From positions 7,331-71,330 of the forward strand of contig CAUGSS010000011.1 in assembly GCA_959602365.1 (NCBI GenBank): 64,000 nucleotides of DNA. Reading direction: 5' to 3'. Within the stretch, counting starts at the first letter, position 1, and every line of letters begins with the position of its first letter. Source of the stretch: an uncultured Eubacteriales bacterium. GTDB lineage: Bacteria > Bacillota > Clostridia > Oscillospirales > Oscillospiraceae. The notes under the pieces were generated by a model. It worked only from the letters and a program-made list of their open reading frames with translations. It was not told the origin of the DNA and did not search any database. A program made the position numbers and the translations under genes. Below are positions 40,705 to 50,542 of the stretch, in pieces.

Positions 40705-42005
40705 TCCTCCCAGTCCTCTTTTCGGTCGGGCAGCGGGGGATACACCCACCGGCGCAGCTGGCCCAGCAGCCGGGGGGTGAGCACGGCGGTGACCTCAATG
40801 GTGTCGGCGTACTCCACCCGCTCCACCTTGGCCTCCCGGTAGAGGGTGTCCACCCAGCCCCCCTGGTCGTAGGGCAGGCGGAGCTCCACCCGCCGGGCGC
40901 CGGTGTCCAGCCGGTCTGCGATCATCTTCAGCAGCTGGTCCAGCCCCTCTCCGGTCTTGGCGGAGATGGAGACGATGTTCTCCCCGTGGGGGCGGATCTC
41001 CCCCACATAGAGGTCGGACTTGTTGAACACCTCCAGCCTGGGGGTCTCCTGGGCCCCCAGCTCCCGGATCAGGCCGTCCACCACCTCCGCCTGCTCCCGC
41101 CACTCCGGGTTGGAGGCGTCAATGACGTGGATCAGCAGGTCGGCGTACTCCAGCTCCTCCAGGGTGGCCTTGAAGGCCTCCACCAGGTGGTGGGGCAGCT
41201 TGCGGATAAAGCCCACCGTGTCGGAGATGAGCACGGTGCAGGTCTCGGTGATCTCCAGCATCCGGGTGGTGGTGTCCAGGGTGTCGAAGAGCCGGTTGTT
41301 GGCCGGGATGGCGGCCCCGGTCAGCTTGTTCAGCAGGGTGGATTTGCCCGCGTTGGTATAGCCCACGATGGCCACCACCGGCACCTCGTTCTTGATGCGG
41401 CGCTCCCGCTGCACCCCCCGCACCCGGCGCACCTCCGCGAGCTCCTGCTCCAGCTTCTGGATCTTGCGTCGGATATGGCGCCGGTCGGACTCCAGCTGGG
41501 TCTCGCCGGGGCCGCGGGTGCCGATGGGGGATTTGCCGCCGGCGGCGTTCTGACGGGTCAGGTGCTTCCACATGCCGGTCAGCCGGGGCAGCAGGTACTT
41601 GTACTGGGCCAGCTCCACCTGGAGGCGGCCCTCCCTGGTCCTGGCCCGCTGGGCGAAGATGTCCAGGATCAGGGCGGAGCGGTCCATGACCTGGACCCCG
41701 ATCCGCTCGGTGAGCACCCGGACCTGGCTGGGGGACAGGTCGTTATCAAAAATCACCAGGTCCGCCCCGGCGGAGCAGACCAGATCCCGCACCTCGTCCA
41801 CCTTGCCGTCGCCGATAAAGGTGCCCGGGTCCGGGGTGTCCTTGTTCTGAATCACTACCCCCAGGCACTCCCCGCCGGCGGTCTCCAGCAGGGCCTGGAG
41901 TTCCTCCAGGGTGGAGTCGGTGGCGTTGTCCATTTTGGACAGCCGGGGGCTGTTCAACCCCACCAGTATGGCCCGGTTGATCTTTTCTTCCATGAGTTCC
42001 GGCAT
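40701..42005 (-). CDS. hflX: GTPase HflX
   Basis: A 434-residue GTPase that binds and splits stalled or hibernating 70S ribosomes. The N-terminal HflX domain (FIGDGKVDEV, VIFDNDLSPSQVRVL, DIFAQRARTREGRLQVELAQ) precedes the G domain with the P-loop GYTNAGKSTLLN, DTVGFIRKLPHHLVEAFKATLEE, and NKSD. AGGAGGG lies nine bases before the ATG. It overlaps yigZ by four bases and follows the flavin reductase gene by 24, forming a leftward three-gene unit. Confidence 0.96.
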   Translation of the reverse strand: MPELMEEKINRAILVGLNSPRLSKMDNATDSTLEELQALLETAGGECLGVVIQNKDTPDPGTFIGDGKVDEVRDLVCSAGADLVIFDNDLSPSQVRVLTERIGVQVMDRSALILDIFAQRARTREGRLQVELAQYKYLLPRLTGMWKHLTRQNAAGGKSPIGTRGPGETQLESDRRHIRRKIQKLEQELAEVRRVRGVQRERRIKNEVPVVAIVGYTNAGKSTLLNKLTGAAIPANNRLFDTLDTTTRMLEITETCTVLISDTVGFIRKLPHHLVEAFKATLEELEYADLLIHVIDASNPEWREQAEVVDGLIRELGAQETPRLEVFNKSDLYVGEIRPHGENIVSISAKTGEGLDQLLKMIADRLDTGARRVELRLPYDQGGWVDTLYREAKVERVEYADTIEVTAVLTPRLLGQLRRWVYPPLPDRKEDWEE

Positions 42006-42029
42006 AGAAAAATGCCCTCCTGTGTGTCC

Positions 42030-42539
42030 TCAGGCCTGCTGCCAGGCCTCCACAATTTCCGCGATATACATGTCGTGATAGTCCTTCTGGGGGTACCACC
42101 GCCCGTCCTGCTCCCCGTCCAGGAAGCACGCCGGGTCCAGCCGCTGGCGGTAGAGCTTGCGGCACACCAGCACCAGCTCCGCCTCGGCAAAATAGGGGGC
42201 GCCGCAGCCAGCGGTCTGAACCGTAAAGCCGCAGTGGGCGATCTTGTCCTCGTCCCGGCCGCTGACGCTGCCGCAATAACTCAGTTCCTTGCGGTACTGA
42301 TCCGGCAGGAAGGACAGGGTAAAGCAGTCCTGTTCATCCAAAAAGGTCTTGGTGTAGCGCTGGGGGCGGATATAGGCGGTGGCCACCGGTTTGCCCCACA
42401 TGATCCCCACGCCGCCCCAGCTGGCGGTCATGGTATTGCACCGCTCCGCCGTGCCGGCGGTGATCAGCATCCACTGGCTTCCAATGGCATGAAACGGGTT
42501 GAAGGTCAGGGTCTTGGGATCCACTTTTGTCAACATCAT
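42030..42539 (-). CDS. Flavin reductase-like FMN-binding protein
   Basis: A 169-residue protein of the flavin reductase-like split-barrel family. ITAGTAERCNTMTASWGGVGIMWGKPVA is the FMN-binding segment, followed by YIRPQRYTKTFLDE. It likely reduces flavin with NAD(P)H or shuttles electrons; the partner is unknown. Two tandem ATG codons start the gene, with GGGAGG five to eight bases upstream. It is followed by hflX. Confidence 0.85.
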   Translation of the reverse strand: MMLTKVDPKTLTFNPFHAIGSQWMLITAGTAERCNTMTASWGGVGIMWGKPVATAYIRPQRYTKTFLDEQDCFTLSFLPDQYRKELSYCGSVSGRDEDKIAHCGFTVQTAGCGAPYFAEAELVLVCRKLYRQRLDPACFLDGEQDGRWYPQKDYHDMYIAEIVEAWQQA

Positions 42540-42592
42540 CTTTTCCTCCCTTGCAAGCGGTCATTCATGGCTATTCTATGCACCGTGATGCA

Positions 42593-42624
42593 AAAACCCC
42601 GCATCGAAACCGATGCGGGGTTTT
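42593..42624. terminator. Bidirectional terminator after rpmE
   Basis: AAAACCCCGCATCG (42593-42606) pairs perfectly with CGATGCGGGGTTTT (42611-42624), with only AAAC as loop. It ends rpmE transcription on the minus strand just before the flavin reductase start region. Confidence 0.93.
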
Positions 42625-42634
42625 CCAATTTGCA

Positions 42635-42838
42635 TTACTTGCCCAGACCGAACTTCTTGTTGAAGCGGCTGACACGCCCGCCGGTATCGAGCACCTTCTG
42701 CTTACCGGTGAAGAAGGGGTGGCACTTGGCACAAACTTCCACACGGATATCCTGCTTGGTGGAGCCGGTGGGATACACGGCGCCGCAAGCGCAGCGGATG
42801 GTGGTCTGCTGATAGTTGGGATGGATTCCTTCCTTCAT
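42635..42838 (-). CDS. rpmE: 50S ribosomal protein L31 (bL31)
   Basis: A 67-residue ribosomal protein, MKEGIHPNYQQTTIRCACG at the start, with a zinc-binding set of cysteines (CAC and CAKC), thus the C+ form. AAAGGGGTG precedes the ATG at 42838; longer readings lack a binding site. It is transcribed as a single gene from the promoter at 42921-42949 to the terminator at 42593-42624. Confidence 0.98.
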   Translation of the reverse strand: MKEGIHPNYQQTTIRCACGAVYPTGSTKQDIRVEVCAKCHPFFTGKQKVLDTGGRVSRFNKKFGLGK

Positions 42839-42920
42839 GACTTGTTTCACCCCTTTCGAAAAATCACAGATTGAACACGAACGGTGAGCACACCACGTTG
42901 CGCACCACGTGAGCCTAAGT

Positions 42921-42949
42921 ATTTTATCACGCCGGAGCAAAAAAAGCAA
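42921..42949 (-). promoter_or_regulatory. rpmE promoter
   Basis: On the minus strand TTGCTT (42949-42944) and TAAAAT (42926-42921) are 17 bases apart. The -35 lies inside the A/T-rich hairpin that follows addA. Confidence 0.8.
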
Positions 42950-42967
42950 TGATTTTTTTGCTTTTTT
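42936..42967 (-). terminator. A/T-rich addA terminator overlapping the rpmE promoter
   Basis: On the minus strand AAAAAGCAA pairs with TTGCTTTTT around a short loop, followed by GC. The T-run of the stem overlaps the rpmE -35, so the terminator and the promoter share bases. Confidence 0.6.
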
Positions 42968-42974
42968 CTGAAAC

Positions 42975-45900
42975 TCACAATTCCACGCCGGTGCCGGTGG
43001 CAAAATACCAGAGCACCCGCCGCTCCACCGGGGCGCCGGTGATCCGCCCCAGGGCCTCGGAGTAGGCCTGGATCTGGGCGCGATAGCGCTCCGAGTGGGC
43101 CCGCTCCTCCCCGGGGCGCACCCGGTCGGTCTTGAAGTCCACCACGGTGAGGCCCGCGGCGCCGGTGAAGCAGCAGTCGATGACGCCCTGGAGCAGCACC
43201 TGCTCCTCCCGGGGCAGCGCCGGGTCCAACTGGGCTGCGGAGATCAGCAGGGAGAACTTGAACTCCCGGCGCAGGTCCGGGGCGGCCGCGGCCTCCCGGC
43301 CCAGGGGCGAGCGGAAAAAGGCGGCGATGGGTTCGCTCTGCACCGCCCGGGCCGCCTCCGGGCTCAGGCTCTGCTGGGCCTCCAGCCGGGCGATCTCCTC
43401 CGCCACCCCCTCGGGGGTGTCCGCCTTTTCCAGGCGGATGAGCTGCATGACGGTGTGGACGGCGGTGCCCACTTCGCTGGGGGTCAAGCCCCGCTGGGTC
43501 TGGTCAAACCGGGGGCGGGGAAACTCCATGGGCCGCTGGAACAGATCCCGGGCGCCGGTCCCCTCCGCCGCCTCCTGATCCAACTCCCGCCCCTTGAGCT
43601 GGGTCGCCGTGGCCTTTGAGGGAATATCGGCCAGGGCGGCATAGGGATACTTCCACTCCAGCCGGGCCCGCTCCTCCGCTGTGAGCCGGTGGCCCGCCCC
43701 GGCCTGCCCCTCCTCCCGGCGGGCCAGCCGCCCGGGTTTTTCCGCGGGTACCAGCCGAATGTCCCAGTGGTCCCCGGGCAGCAGCAGCGGACAGCTCACC
43801 CCCGCCGAGGCCCGCAGGTCGGCGGCATCGGGCCGGGAGAGCACCGGCAGCAGCAGCCACTCCCCCACAGTGCTCAGGGTGTTGAGGGCCTCCGGGTCGG
43901 GACGGGGCCCGGCGTCCGGGGCCAGCTTGGCGCACTGTCTCGCCCAGTTGGCGCTGGCACAGACCAGGATGAGCTTCTCCCGGGCGCGGGTCATGGCCAC
44001 ATAGAGCAGCCGCATCTCCTCCGCCTTCATCTCCCGCTCCAGCTGCAGGGCCACCGCCCGGCGGGCCAGGGTGGGATACTCCACCTGGAGCTGTGTATCC
44101 AGCCCGCAGGGCCCCACCCCCAGCTTGGGGTGAAAGAGCACCGGGGCGCGCTGGTCGGTGCGGTTAAAGGACCGGTTCAGCCCCGCCACCAGCACCACCG
44201 GAAACTCCAGCCCCTTGGACTTGTGGATGGACATGATGCGCACTCCGCCTCCGGCGGGGCGCCCGGGCCCCGGCAGGCTCTGGCCCGACTGGCGCAGCCG
44301 CCGCAGCTGGGACACCAGGCCGAACACCCCCTGGTGTCCGTTCTGCTCAAAGCGCCGGGCGTAGTCGTGGAGCAGCCGCAGGTTGTCCTGCCGGGCCTGC
44401 CCCCCCTCCATGGCGCCGTAGATGGCCAGCAAATCGGCGGCCTCATAGATCTGCCAGAGCAGCTGGTGGCCGGGCAGGTCCGCCGCCCGGGCCCGCAGGG
44501 CGCTCAGGCGGTCCAGAAAGCGGAGGCATTTTTCCTCGCCCCGCTCCGCCCCCTGTTCCAGGCACTGGTACAGGTCTCCCTCCGGGCACCGGGCCCGCAG
44601 GTGGGCCAGATCGTCTCCGCTGAATCCCCAGGCCGGGCAGGTGAGCACGCTGAGCAGGGGCACGTCCTGGCGGGGGTTGTCCACCACCTCCAGAAAGGCG
44701 ATGGCCACCGCCACCTCGGTCTGCTCAAAGAAGTCCCCTGCCCCGTCGCTGGTCCAGGGCACCCGGTGCCGGTCCAGAGCCCGGGTCAGGTGGCCCATCA
44801 CCGCGCCGGGGGAGCGGTAGAGGATGGCGATGTCCTCAGGCTGCACCATGCGGAAGCCCTCCCCCTGGGTGACGGGAAAGCCGCTGTCCAGCAACTGGCG
44901 CACCCGGCGGGCCACATACTCCGCCTCTGCCGCGTCCCGGCTCACCTTGGCCTCCCCCTTCTCCCGGTCCAGGGCGGACAGGTCCACCACATCCAGCTCC
45001 ACCTGGTCCCCGGGCTGCTCCGGATAGGGCAGCCGGGGGTAGAGCCGCTGGTCATCGGTGTAGTCCAGCTCGCCGAAGGCGGTAGACATAATGTTTTCAA
45101 AGACGAAGTTGACCCCTTCCAGCACCGAGGCCCGGGAGCGGAAGTTGTAGGAGAGCACCACCCGCCGGGGCTCCCCGGGCTGGGCCGCCTCGGCGTCGGG
45201 GAAGGAGAGATATTTATCCAGAAAGATGGTGGGGTCCGCCAGCCGGAAGCGGTAGATGGACTGCTTCACGTCCCCCACCTGGAACAGCCGCCGCCCCTCG
45301 CCGCTGACGGCGCGGAAGATGGCGTTCTGCACCTCGTTGGTGTCCTGGTACTCGTCCACCATGACCTCGGCAAAGCGCTCCTGCCACTGGCGGGCCAGAG
45401 GGCTGGCCTGGCCGTCCTCCCCGGTCAGCAGCTGGAGGGACAGGTGCTCCAGGTCGGAGAAGTCCACCAGGTTGCGCCGCCGCTTTTCCCGGCGATAGCC
45501 GGCGTCAAAGTCAGCCACCAGCCGCAGCAGCTCCTCCACCACCGGGCGCACCGTCTCCATATCCGAGAGCAGGTCGGCGCTGGAGTCGGCAAAGAGCTCT
45601 TTGAGCTTCTCCATGCGTTTTTTGCACTTTTCCCGGATGGATTTGACCCGCTCCTGCAGGGCCTTATCCTCCGCTTTGCGGGCAGAGCCCAGCCGGGGGA
45701 AGGCGATGTCGCACAGGGCCCGGGCGCTGTCCCACCCCCGGTCCAGGGCGGACAGGAAATCGTCCATGCTGTCCAGGGTGCTGTCAAAACTGTCGGAGTA
45801 CGCCTTCTCCAGCGCCGGGTCCTCCCGGAGCAGGTCCAGCACCTCCACAAAGCGCCGCTGCCAGTAGGAGACCTGGCGCCGGGCGTCCTCCAGCAGCAGC

Positions 45901-46541
45901 GCCCCCCAGGCCGTGTGGCCCACATCCCTGACCTGACGCAGGTCAAAGGCGGCCGCCTGATCCCTCAGCCAGCGCTCCGGGTCCGGGTGGCTCTGGATCC
46001 GGGTGTGGATGTCCAGCACGATGGAGGCCAGCCGGCTGTCATCCCTGCCCGCAGACAGGGTGTCCACCAGGCAGGCAAACCCCGGGGCCTGGTCCAGCTG
46101 CTCATAGCGCTCCTCCAGCAGCCGGGAGAGCACCCGCTCTTTGAGCAGGGCGCATTCGCTGTCGTCCCCCACCCGGAAATCGGCCTGGAGCTGGATGCGG
46201 TAGCCCTCCTCCCGGAGCAGGGCGGTGCAGAAGGAGTGGATGGTGGAGATCTGGGCGCGATAGATCACCAGCTTCTGACGGCGCAGGAAGGGGTCCCCGG
46301 GGCGCTGGGCCAGCCGGGCGTTGAGCTCGTCCAAGATCTTGCCCCGCAGCTCCGACGCGGCGGCCTTGGTGTAGGTGATGACCAGAAACCGGTCCAGATC
46401 CAGATGCTCCTGCTCCACCCGATTGAGCAGCCGCTCCACCAGGATGCGGGTCTTGCCCGACCCGGCGGCGGCGGAGACCAGCAGTTCTCCGCCCCGGTTG
46501 TCCACCGCGGCGCGCTGCTGATGGGTCAATGTGACCGCCAT
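42975..46541 (-). CDS. addA: ATP-dependent helicase/nuclease subunit A
   Basis: A 1188-residue UvrD-type helicase with a C-terminal RecB-like nuclease. The Walker A VSAAAGSGKTRILVERLL is near residues 25-42, VDEYQDTNEVQ is motif II, and motif V/VI (MSIHKSKGLEFPVV, YVAMTRAREKLIL) follow. The C-terminal GVIDCCFTG and VVDFKTDR are the nuclease metal site. With AddB it resects double-strand breaks, the Firmicutes counterpart of RecBCD. The ATG at 46541 is preferred to the GTG at 46547, because AAGGAGG is then better spaced; it is next to the addB stop. Confidence 0.96.
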   Translation of the reverse strand: MAVTLTHQQRAAVDNRGGELLVSAAAGSGKTRILVERLLNRVEQEHLDLDRFLVITYTKAAASELRGKILDELNARLAQRPGDPFLRRQKLVIYRAQISTIHSFCTALLREEGYRIQLQADFRVGDDSECALLKERVLSRLLEERYEQLDQAPGFACLVDTLSAGRDDSRLASIVLDIHTRIQSHPDPERWLRDQAAAFDLRQVRDVGHTAWGALLLEDARRQVSYWQRRFVEVLDLLREDPALEKAYSDSFDSTLDSMDDFLSALDRGWDSARALCDIAFPRLGSARKAEDKALQERVKSIREKCKKRMEKLKELFADSSADLLSDMETVRPVVEELLRLVADFDAGYRREKRRRNLVDFSDLEHLSLQLLTGEDGQASPLARQWQERFAEVMVDEYQDTNEVQNAIFRAVSGEGRRLFQVGDVKQSIYRFRLADPTIFLDKYLSFPDAEAAQPGEPRRVVLSYNFRSRASVLEGVNFVFENIMSTAFGELDYTDDQRLYPRLPYPEQPGDQVELDVVDLSALDREKGEAKVSRDAAEAEYVARRVRQLLDSGFPVTQGEGFRMVQPEDIAILYRSPGAVMGHLTRALDRHRVPWTSDGAGDFFEQTEVAVAIAFLEVVDNPRQDVPLLSVLTCPAWGFSGDDLAHLRARCPEGDLYQCLEQGAERGEEKCLRFLDRLSALRARAADLPGHQLLWQIYEAADLLAIYGAMEGGQARQDNLRLLHDYARRFEQNGHQGVFGLVSQLRRLRQSGQSLPGPGRPAGGGVRIMSIHKSKGLEFPVVLVAGLNRSFNRTDQRAPVLFHPKLGVGPCGLDTQLQVEYPTLARRAVALQLEREMKAEEMRLLYVAMTRAREKLILVCASANWARQCAKLAPDAGPRPDPEALNTLSTVGEWLLLPVLSRPDAADLRASAGVSCPLLLPGDHWDIRLVPAEKPGRLARREEGQAGAGHRLTAEERARLEWKYPYAALADIPSKATATQLKGRELDQEAAEGTGARDLFQRPMEFPRPRFDQTQRGLTPSEVGTAVHTVMQLIRLEKADTPEGVAEEIARLEAQQSLSPEAARAVQSEPIAAFFRSPLGREAAAAPDLRREFKFSLLISAAQLDPALPREEQVLLQGVIDCCFTGAAGLTVVDFKTDRVRPGEERAHSERYRAQIQAYSEALGRITGAPVERRVLWYFATGTGVEL

Positions 46542-46543
46542 GT

Positions 46544-49500
46544 TCACTCCCCTCCTTCCTGGCGCTCCCGCGCCTCTTCCTCGTCCAGCTGCTCCCAGAA
46601 CTCGGTCCCTTTCACCGGATAGAGATAGCGGGAGCGCTCCCCGCCCCGGCCGTCCTCAAAGTGGCAGGCGGCGGCGTAATCGCACCAGCGGCAGGCGGTG
46701 CGCTGGTCGTCCCGGTACCAGGGGTCGGCCTGAATATTGCCGCCCCCCACCTCCCGGGCGATGTCCCGGAGGATCCGGTGGATGTGCCGCCGCAGCTTGC
46801 CCAGCTGGGCGGCGGAGGCCAGGGCCTCCCCGGAGATCGCTCCGGTCCGGCGGCTCACCCGGACGGGCAGGAAGCGGGCCTCGCTGCCCAGGGGGACATG
46901 TTCCATGGCCTCCACCACCGCCGGGTCGTTCAGAATCAGGCCGCTGCGCCGCAGCTTGGCGTCCAGCGCCCGCCGGCGGGCCTCCGGATCCATGGAGCGG
47001 CTGCCGGTCAGATGCTCCTCCCGGGCGGGCAGGTAGAGCACCCCCGCCGGGACTACAGGCTCCTCCACTCCGGGCAGCCCCTCCTCCTCCAGGGTGAACA
47101 GATAGAGCAGCATCTGCAGATTCAGCCCGTGCCACACATCGGTCAGGTCAAAGGACTTGTGGCCGGTCTTGTAGTCCATGACCCGGACATAGAGCCGGCC
47201 GTCATGTTCCCAGCCGTCCACCCGGTCCACCAGGCCGGAGATGGCCACGGTGATCCCGCCGGTCTCCAGCCGCACCGGGGGCAGGGAGTCCCCGGTGCCG
47301 AATCCCAGCTCAAAGGCGATGGGTTTAAAGTCGGAGGCCTGGAGTTCCTCCACCATCTGGAGCACCACCTGTTCCGCCGACTGGGCCAGGCGGCGGAACA
47401 GATAGCGGAAGCGTGGGGTCTTATCCTCCAATCCCCCCAGCTGGCTGTGGATGTATTGGCGGGTGGCCTGGTCCGCCAGCTCCTTCACCCGCTGGCCGCT
47501 GAGGGCGGATACGCCGCCGCCGTCCCGGGCGGCGGCCAGAACATGCTCCAGCACATAGTGGACAAAGGTGCCCGCCTCCGGGGCGTCCATGCCCGCCTGT
47601 TTTCTCGGCTTTACTCTGAGCCCGTACTGGAGAAAATAGGCATAGTGGCAGGACTTGACCTTGTCCATCCGGGAGGCGGACAGCCGCAGGGTGCCCCGGT
47701 AGAGCTCCTGCACCGCCTGGGGGGACAGGTTCTCCCGCACCCCGTCCATGGCGGCCAGCGCCCGGGCGGCCCCGCTGCCCCCCTCCAGCCCGGCCAGATC
47801 TTCCAGCAGCTGCCGGTCTCCCCGGGCTGCGGCGGCATCCAGGGCAGGGGCAATTCCGGAGGGCAGCCCCTCCCCTGCCGCCCCCGGCCCCTCTGCCAGC
47901 GCCGGGAACAGCTCCAGCAGCCGGTGGATCAGAAACGACGGGCGCTTCTCTCCCCCCTCCAGGCTGTGGGCGGCATAGGAGACATACAGGCGCCGGGACG
48001 GCATGGTGGCGCACTCATAGATCAGCAGCATCTCCCGCTCCATCTGTCCCTCCTGGTCCAGGGCGGTCTCCACGGATCCATAGCCGGCCAGCAGCGTCCG
48101 GTCCTCGTCGGTGAGCAATCCCCGCTGGCCGCTCACCAGGGGCAGGCTGTCGTCGTCCGCCCCCAGCAGAAAGAGCACCGGAGCAGTGCTGTGGCTGACC
48201 CGGGCCATATCGCCGCAGGTGACCCGATCCAGAGAGACCGGAATGGTGCCCACCTGGTACTGGCTCAGCACCAGCCGGAACAGCTCTGCGAACTCGCCCA
48301 GCTTCATGGGGTCCTCCCCCAGCAGATCGGAGCACTGCTCCAGCGCGCCGGTGAGGATCTGCCATACCTGGCGGTACTCCTCCGCCTCCCGCAGCGCCCC
48401 GGCCCGGGTCAGCTCGCCGGCCCGGCGGGTCAGGCAGGCGGGCAGGTCAATCTCCTCCAAAAAGCCATAGACCGCCTGGGCCCACTCCCGGCCGGTGGAG
48501 GCCTCAGCGCGGCGCAGCCCCTCCAGCGGCGCCACCACCTGACGGCGCACCTGATCCAGATGGGTCACCAGGGCCCGGTCGGCCTCGGTCCAGCTCTGGC
48601 CATAGCCTCCCGGGTGCCAGTTCCAGCTCTTCTCCCCGGTCCAGCGGGCGCCCCGGATATCCCAGCGCAGCACATAGTTCTCCAGCTCGTCCCGGTCCCG
48701 CTGGGACAGGCCGGTGAGTCCGGTCTTGAGATAGCGGAATACATCGTCGTACTCGTAGCCTCCGGACACCGCCTCCAGGGCGGCGGTGAGCAGGGCCAGC
48801 ACGGGTTTTTGCAGAATGTCGTCCATCCGGCTGAGAAAGACCGGGATCCGGTAACGTCCAAACACCCGCTCCAGCCGGTCTCCCCACTCCTCCATGGTCC
48901 GGGCGGCCACGGTGATGTCCCGGAAGCGGTATCCCTCCTCCCGGGCCAGGCGCAGAATCTCCTCCGCCGCCAGCTCCGCCTCCCGATAGGGGTCCTCCCC
49001 CCTGCCCAGCGCGATACAGCGGACCGGGCCAGGCCGGGCCGCGGCGCTTTCTGAAAACAGCTCCCGCTCCAGCGCCGCCAGCTCCTCCGGCACCCCCTCA
49101 AACCGGGGCAGGCACTGGAACTCCATGGTCTGGGCGTTGTCCCGGGCCAGCTCCGTCAGGGCCAGGGCGGTGCGGCGGGTTGGGGCAAAGACGGATGCGC
49201 CGCTGCGCTCCAGGGTGTCGCAGCGCAGGGCCACGGTGACCTGCTCCGCCTGGCGCAGCAGCATCTCCAGCACCTGCTTCTCCTGGGGGGTAAAGTCGGT
49301 AAAGCCGTCCAGATAGACCGCCCTGCCCCGGAAGTAGTCCGTCCCTCTCAGGGTGTGGGCCAGCCGGGTCAGCCGGTCCCGGGGGTCCTCCGCCCGGTCC
49401 GCCACCAGGGCGTCATAGGCGGCAAAGATCAGCCCCAGCTCCCGCAGCCGCTCTCCCTCTTCCCCCGCGGCCCCGCCGGCCTCCAGCATCAGTTCAGGGG

Positions 49501-49891
49501 AGATGCAATAGCTTTTGCACTCGTCGGCGGTGGCCAGCAGGCTGGTCAGAAAACCCGCCTTTTCCCGGGCCCGGCGGTAGAGCTTCAGCTCGCCGGAGAG
49601 CCGGGCCACCGCCAGGTGCATCAGCAGCAGCCTCCCCCCCTGGTCCAGCACCGGGCGGGCGCTGCCCCCCAGCTCCTGAAAGACCCGCTGGGCGAGGCGG
49701 GAAAACGTGAGCACCTCGGCGCGGGCGGAAACCCCGTCGCCGCCAAGTTTACATAATTTTCGTTCTGTCTCGTGGGAGTACTGCTCCGGCACAATCACCA
49801 GGCTGCGCGCCCTCTTCCCAGGCGCAGCCGCCTGGGTCAGGACTGTGCGGGTGATGGCGGCCTGATCTCTTCCCAACAGCAGTTTCAGCAT
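46544..49891 (-). CDS. addB: ATP-dependent helicase/deoxyribonuclease subunit B
   Basis: An 1115-residue partner of AddA. The N-terminal region is helicase-like but degenerate, opening with LLLGRDQAAITRTVL instead of the usual G-rich GxAGTGKS. The C-terminal nuclease domain shows GLVDRVDGW and VMDYKTGHK. Cys ligands of the [4Fe-4S] cluster are visible as KSCHYAYFLQYG and RTACRWCDYAAACHF. GGAGG lies before the ATG. It is the first gene of addBA, read from the promoter at 49966-49995. Confidence 0.95.
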   Translation of the reverse strand: MLKLLLGRDQAAITRTVLTQAAAPGKRARSLVIVPEQYSHETERKLCKLGGDGVSARAEVLTFSRLAQRVFQELGGSARPVLDQGGRLLLMHLAVARLSGELKLYRRAREKAGFLTSLLATADECKSYCISPELMLEAGGAAGEEGERLRELGLIFAAYDALVADRAEDPRDRLTRLAHTLRGTDYFRGRAVYLDGFTDFTPQEKQVLEMLLRQAEQVTVALRCDTLERSGASVFAPTRRTALALTELARDNAQTMEFQCLPRFEGVPEELAALERELFSESAAARPGPVRCIALGRGEDPYREAELAAEEILRLAREEGYRFRDITVAARTMEEWGDRLERVFGRYRIPVFLSRMDDILQKPVLALLTAALEAVSGGYEYDDVFRYLKTGLTGLSQRDRDELENYVLRWDIRGARWTGEKSWNWHPGGYGQSWTEADRALVTHLDQVRRQVVAPLEGLRRAEASTGREWAQAVYGFLEEIDLPACLTRRAGELTRAGALREAEEYRQVWQILTGALEQCSDLLGEDPMKLGEFAELFRLVLSQYQVGTIPVSLDRVTCGDMARVSHSTAPVLFLLGADDDSLPLVSGQRGLLTDEDRTLLAGYGSVETALDQEGQMEREMLLIYECATMPSRRLYVSYAAHSLEGGEKRPSFLIHRLLELFPALAEGPGAAGEGLPSGIAPALDAAAARGDRQLLEDLAGLEGGSGAARALAAMDGVRENLSPQAVQELYRGTLRLSASRMDKVKSCHYAYFLQYGLRVKPRKQAGMDAPEAGTFVHYVLEHVLAAARDGGGVSALSGQRVKELADQATRQYIHSQLGGLEDKTPRFRYLFRRLAQSAEQVVLQMVEELQASDFKPIAFELGFGTGDSLPPVRLETGGITVAISGLVDRVDGWEHDGRLYVRVMDYKTGHKSFDLTDVWHGLNLQMLLYLFTLEEEGLPGVEEPVVPAGVLYLPAREEHLTGSRSMDPEARRRALDAKLRRSGLILNDPAVVEAMEHVPLGSEARFLPVRVSRRTGAISGEALASAAQLGKLRRHIHRILRDIAREVGGGNIQADPWYRDDQRTACRWCDYAAACHFEDGRGGERSRYLYPVKGTEFWEQLDEEEARERQEGGE

Positions 49892-49965
49892 GAGGCTTCC
49901 TCCGTTTTTTCGCTTGATCTCTGAGTGGATCCGGATATCAGTTGACGCAAAATGCAGACAGCTCC

Positions 49966-49995
49966 ATTATAGCGCCTCCACCGGCGGACACGCAA
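49966..49995 (-). promoter_or_regulatory. addBA promoter
   Basis: On the minus strand TTGCGT (49995-49990) and TATAAT (49971-49966) are spaced by 18 bases, 75 bases before the addB ATG. Confidence 0.75.
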
Positions 49996-50173
49996 ATATT
50001 TTCCCATCTCCCGCGGAAAAACACTCCGCCCTCCGGTGCCTCCGCCCCTCCGCGCCAAACCCGGGCTGAAGACGCGCCGTTTGACAGCGTGCACCCGCTA
50101 TGCTAAGATGCACCTGCTCAACTGCCGAAATCCGTGCTGCAAACCCAACTACACGAAATCAAAGGAGGAAACG

Positions 50174-50542
50174 ATGAAACTCGAATATGTGAGCACAGGG
50201 GGAGGCGGCATTGCCCTCATCTCCGCCGACAGCCCCGTCATCACCGACGCCCAGTCCGCGCTGGAGCTGGCCATGACGGTTCGCTTTGAGGGTAATGTCT
50301 CCAAAATCGCGCTTCCCAAGGGCGCGCTGTGTGAGGAGTTCTTTGTCCTCAGCACGGGCATCGCGGGTGAAATTCTGCAAAAATGGATCAATTATCATAT
50401 CAAAGCTGCCATCTACGGGGATTTCTCCCGCTATACAAGCAAGCCGCTGAAGGATTTTATCCACGAGTCAAACCAGGGCAAAGACGTCTTTTTTGTCTCC
50501 ACCAAAGAGGAGGCCTTGGCCAGACTGGCTCAGACGCCCTGA
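50174..50542 (+). CDS. DUF4180 domain protein
   Basis: A 122-residue protein of unknown function. It opens MKLEYVSTGGGGIALI, contains the family-typical RFEGNVSKIALPKG and a helical C-terminus (FIHESNQGKDVFFVSTKEEALARL). AAAGGAGG is five bases before the ATG; longer readings have no site. It is monocistronic, divergent from addB and followed by the T-box leader of the next operon. DUF4180 proteins are usually found alone and often near regulators; nothing here shows a partner. Confidence 0.85.
   Translation: MKLEYVSTGGGGIALISADSPVITDAQSALELAMTVRFEGNVSKIALPKGALCEEFFVLSTGIAGEILQKWINYHIKAAIYGDFSRYTSKPLKDFIHESNQGKDVFFVSTKEEALARLAQTP

Noticed and set aside
43689..46622. Open frame of about 977 codons on the plus strand opposite addA
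   Set aside because: It is antisense to a clearly identified gene; its product is Gly/Leu/His/Gln-rich without domain signals, as expected from the reverse of GC-rich coding DNA.
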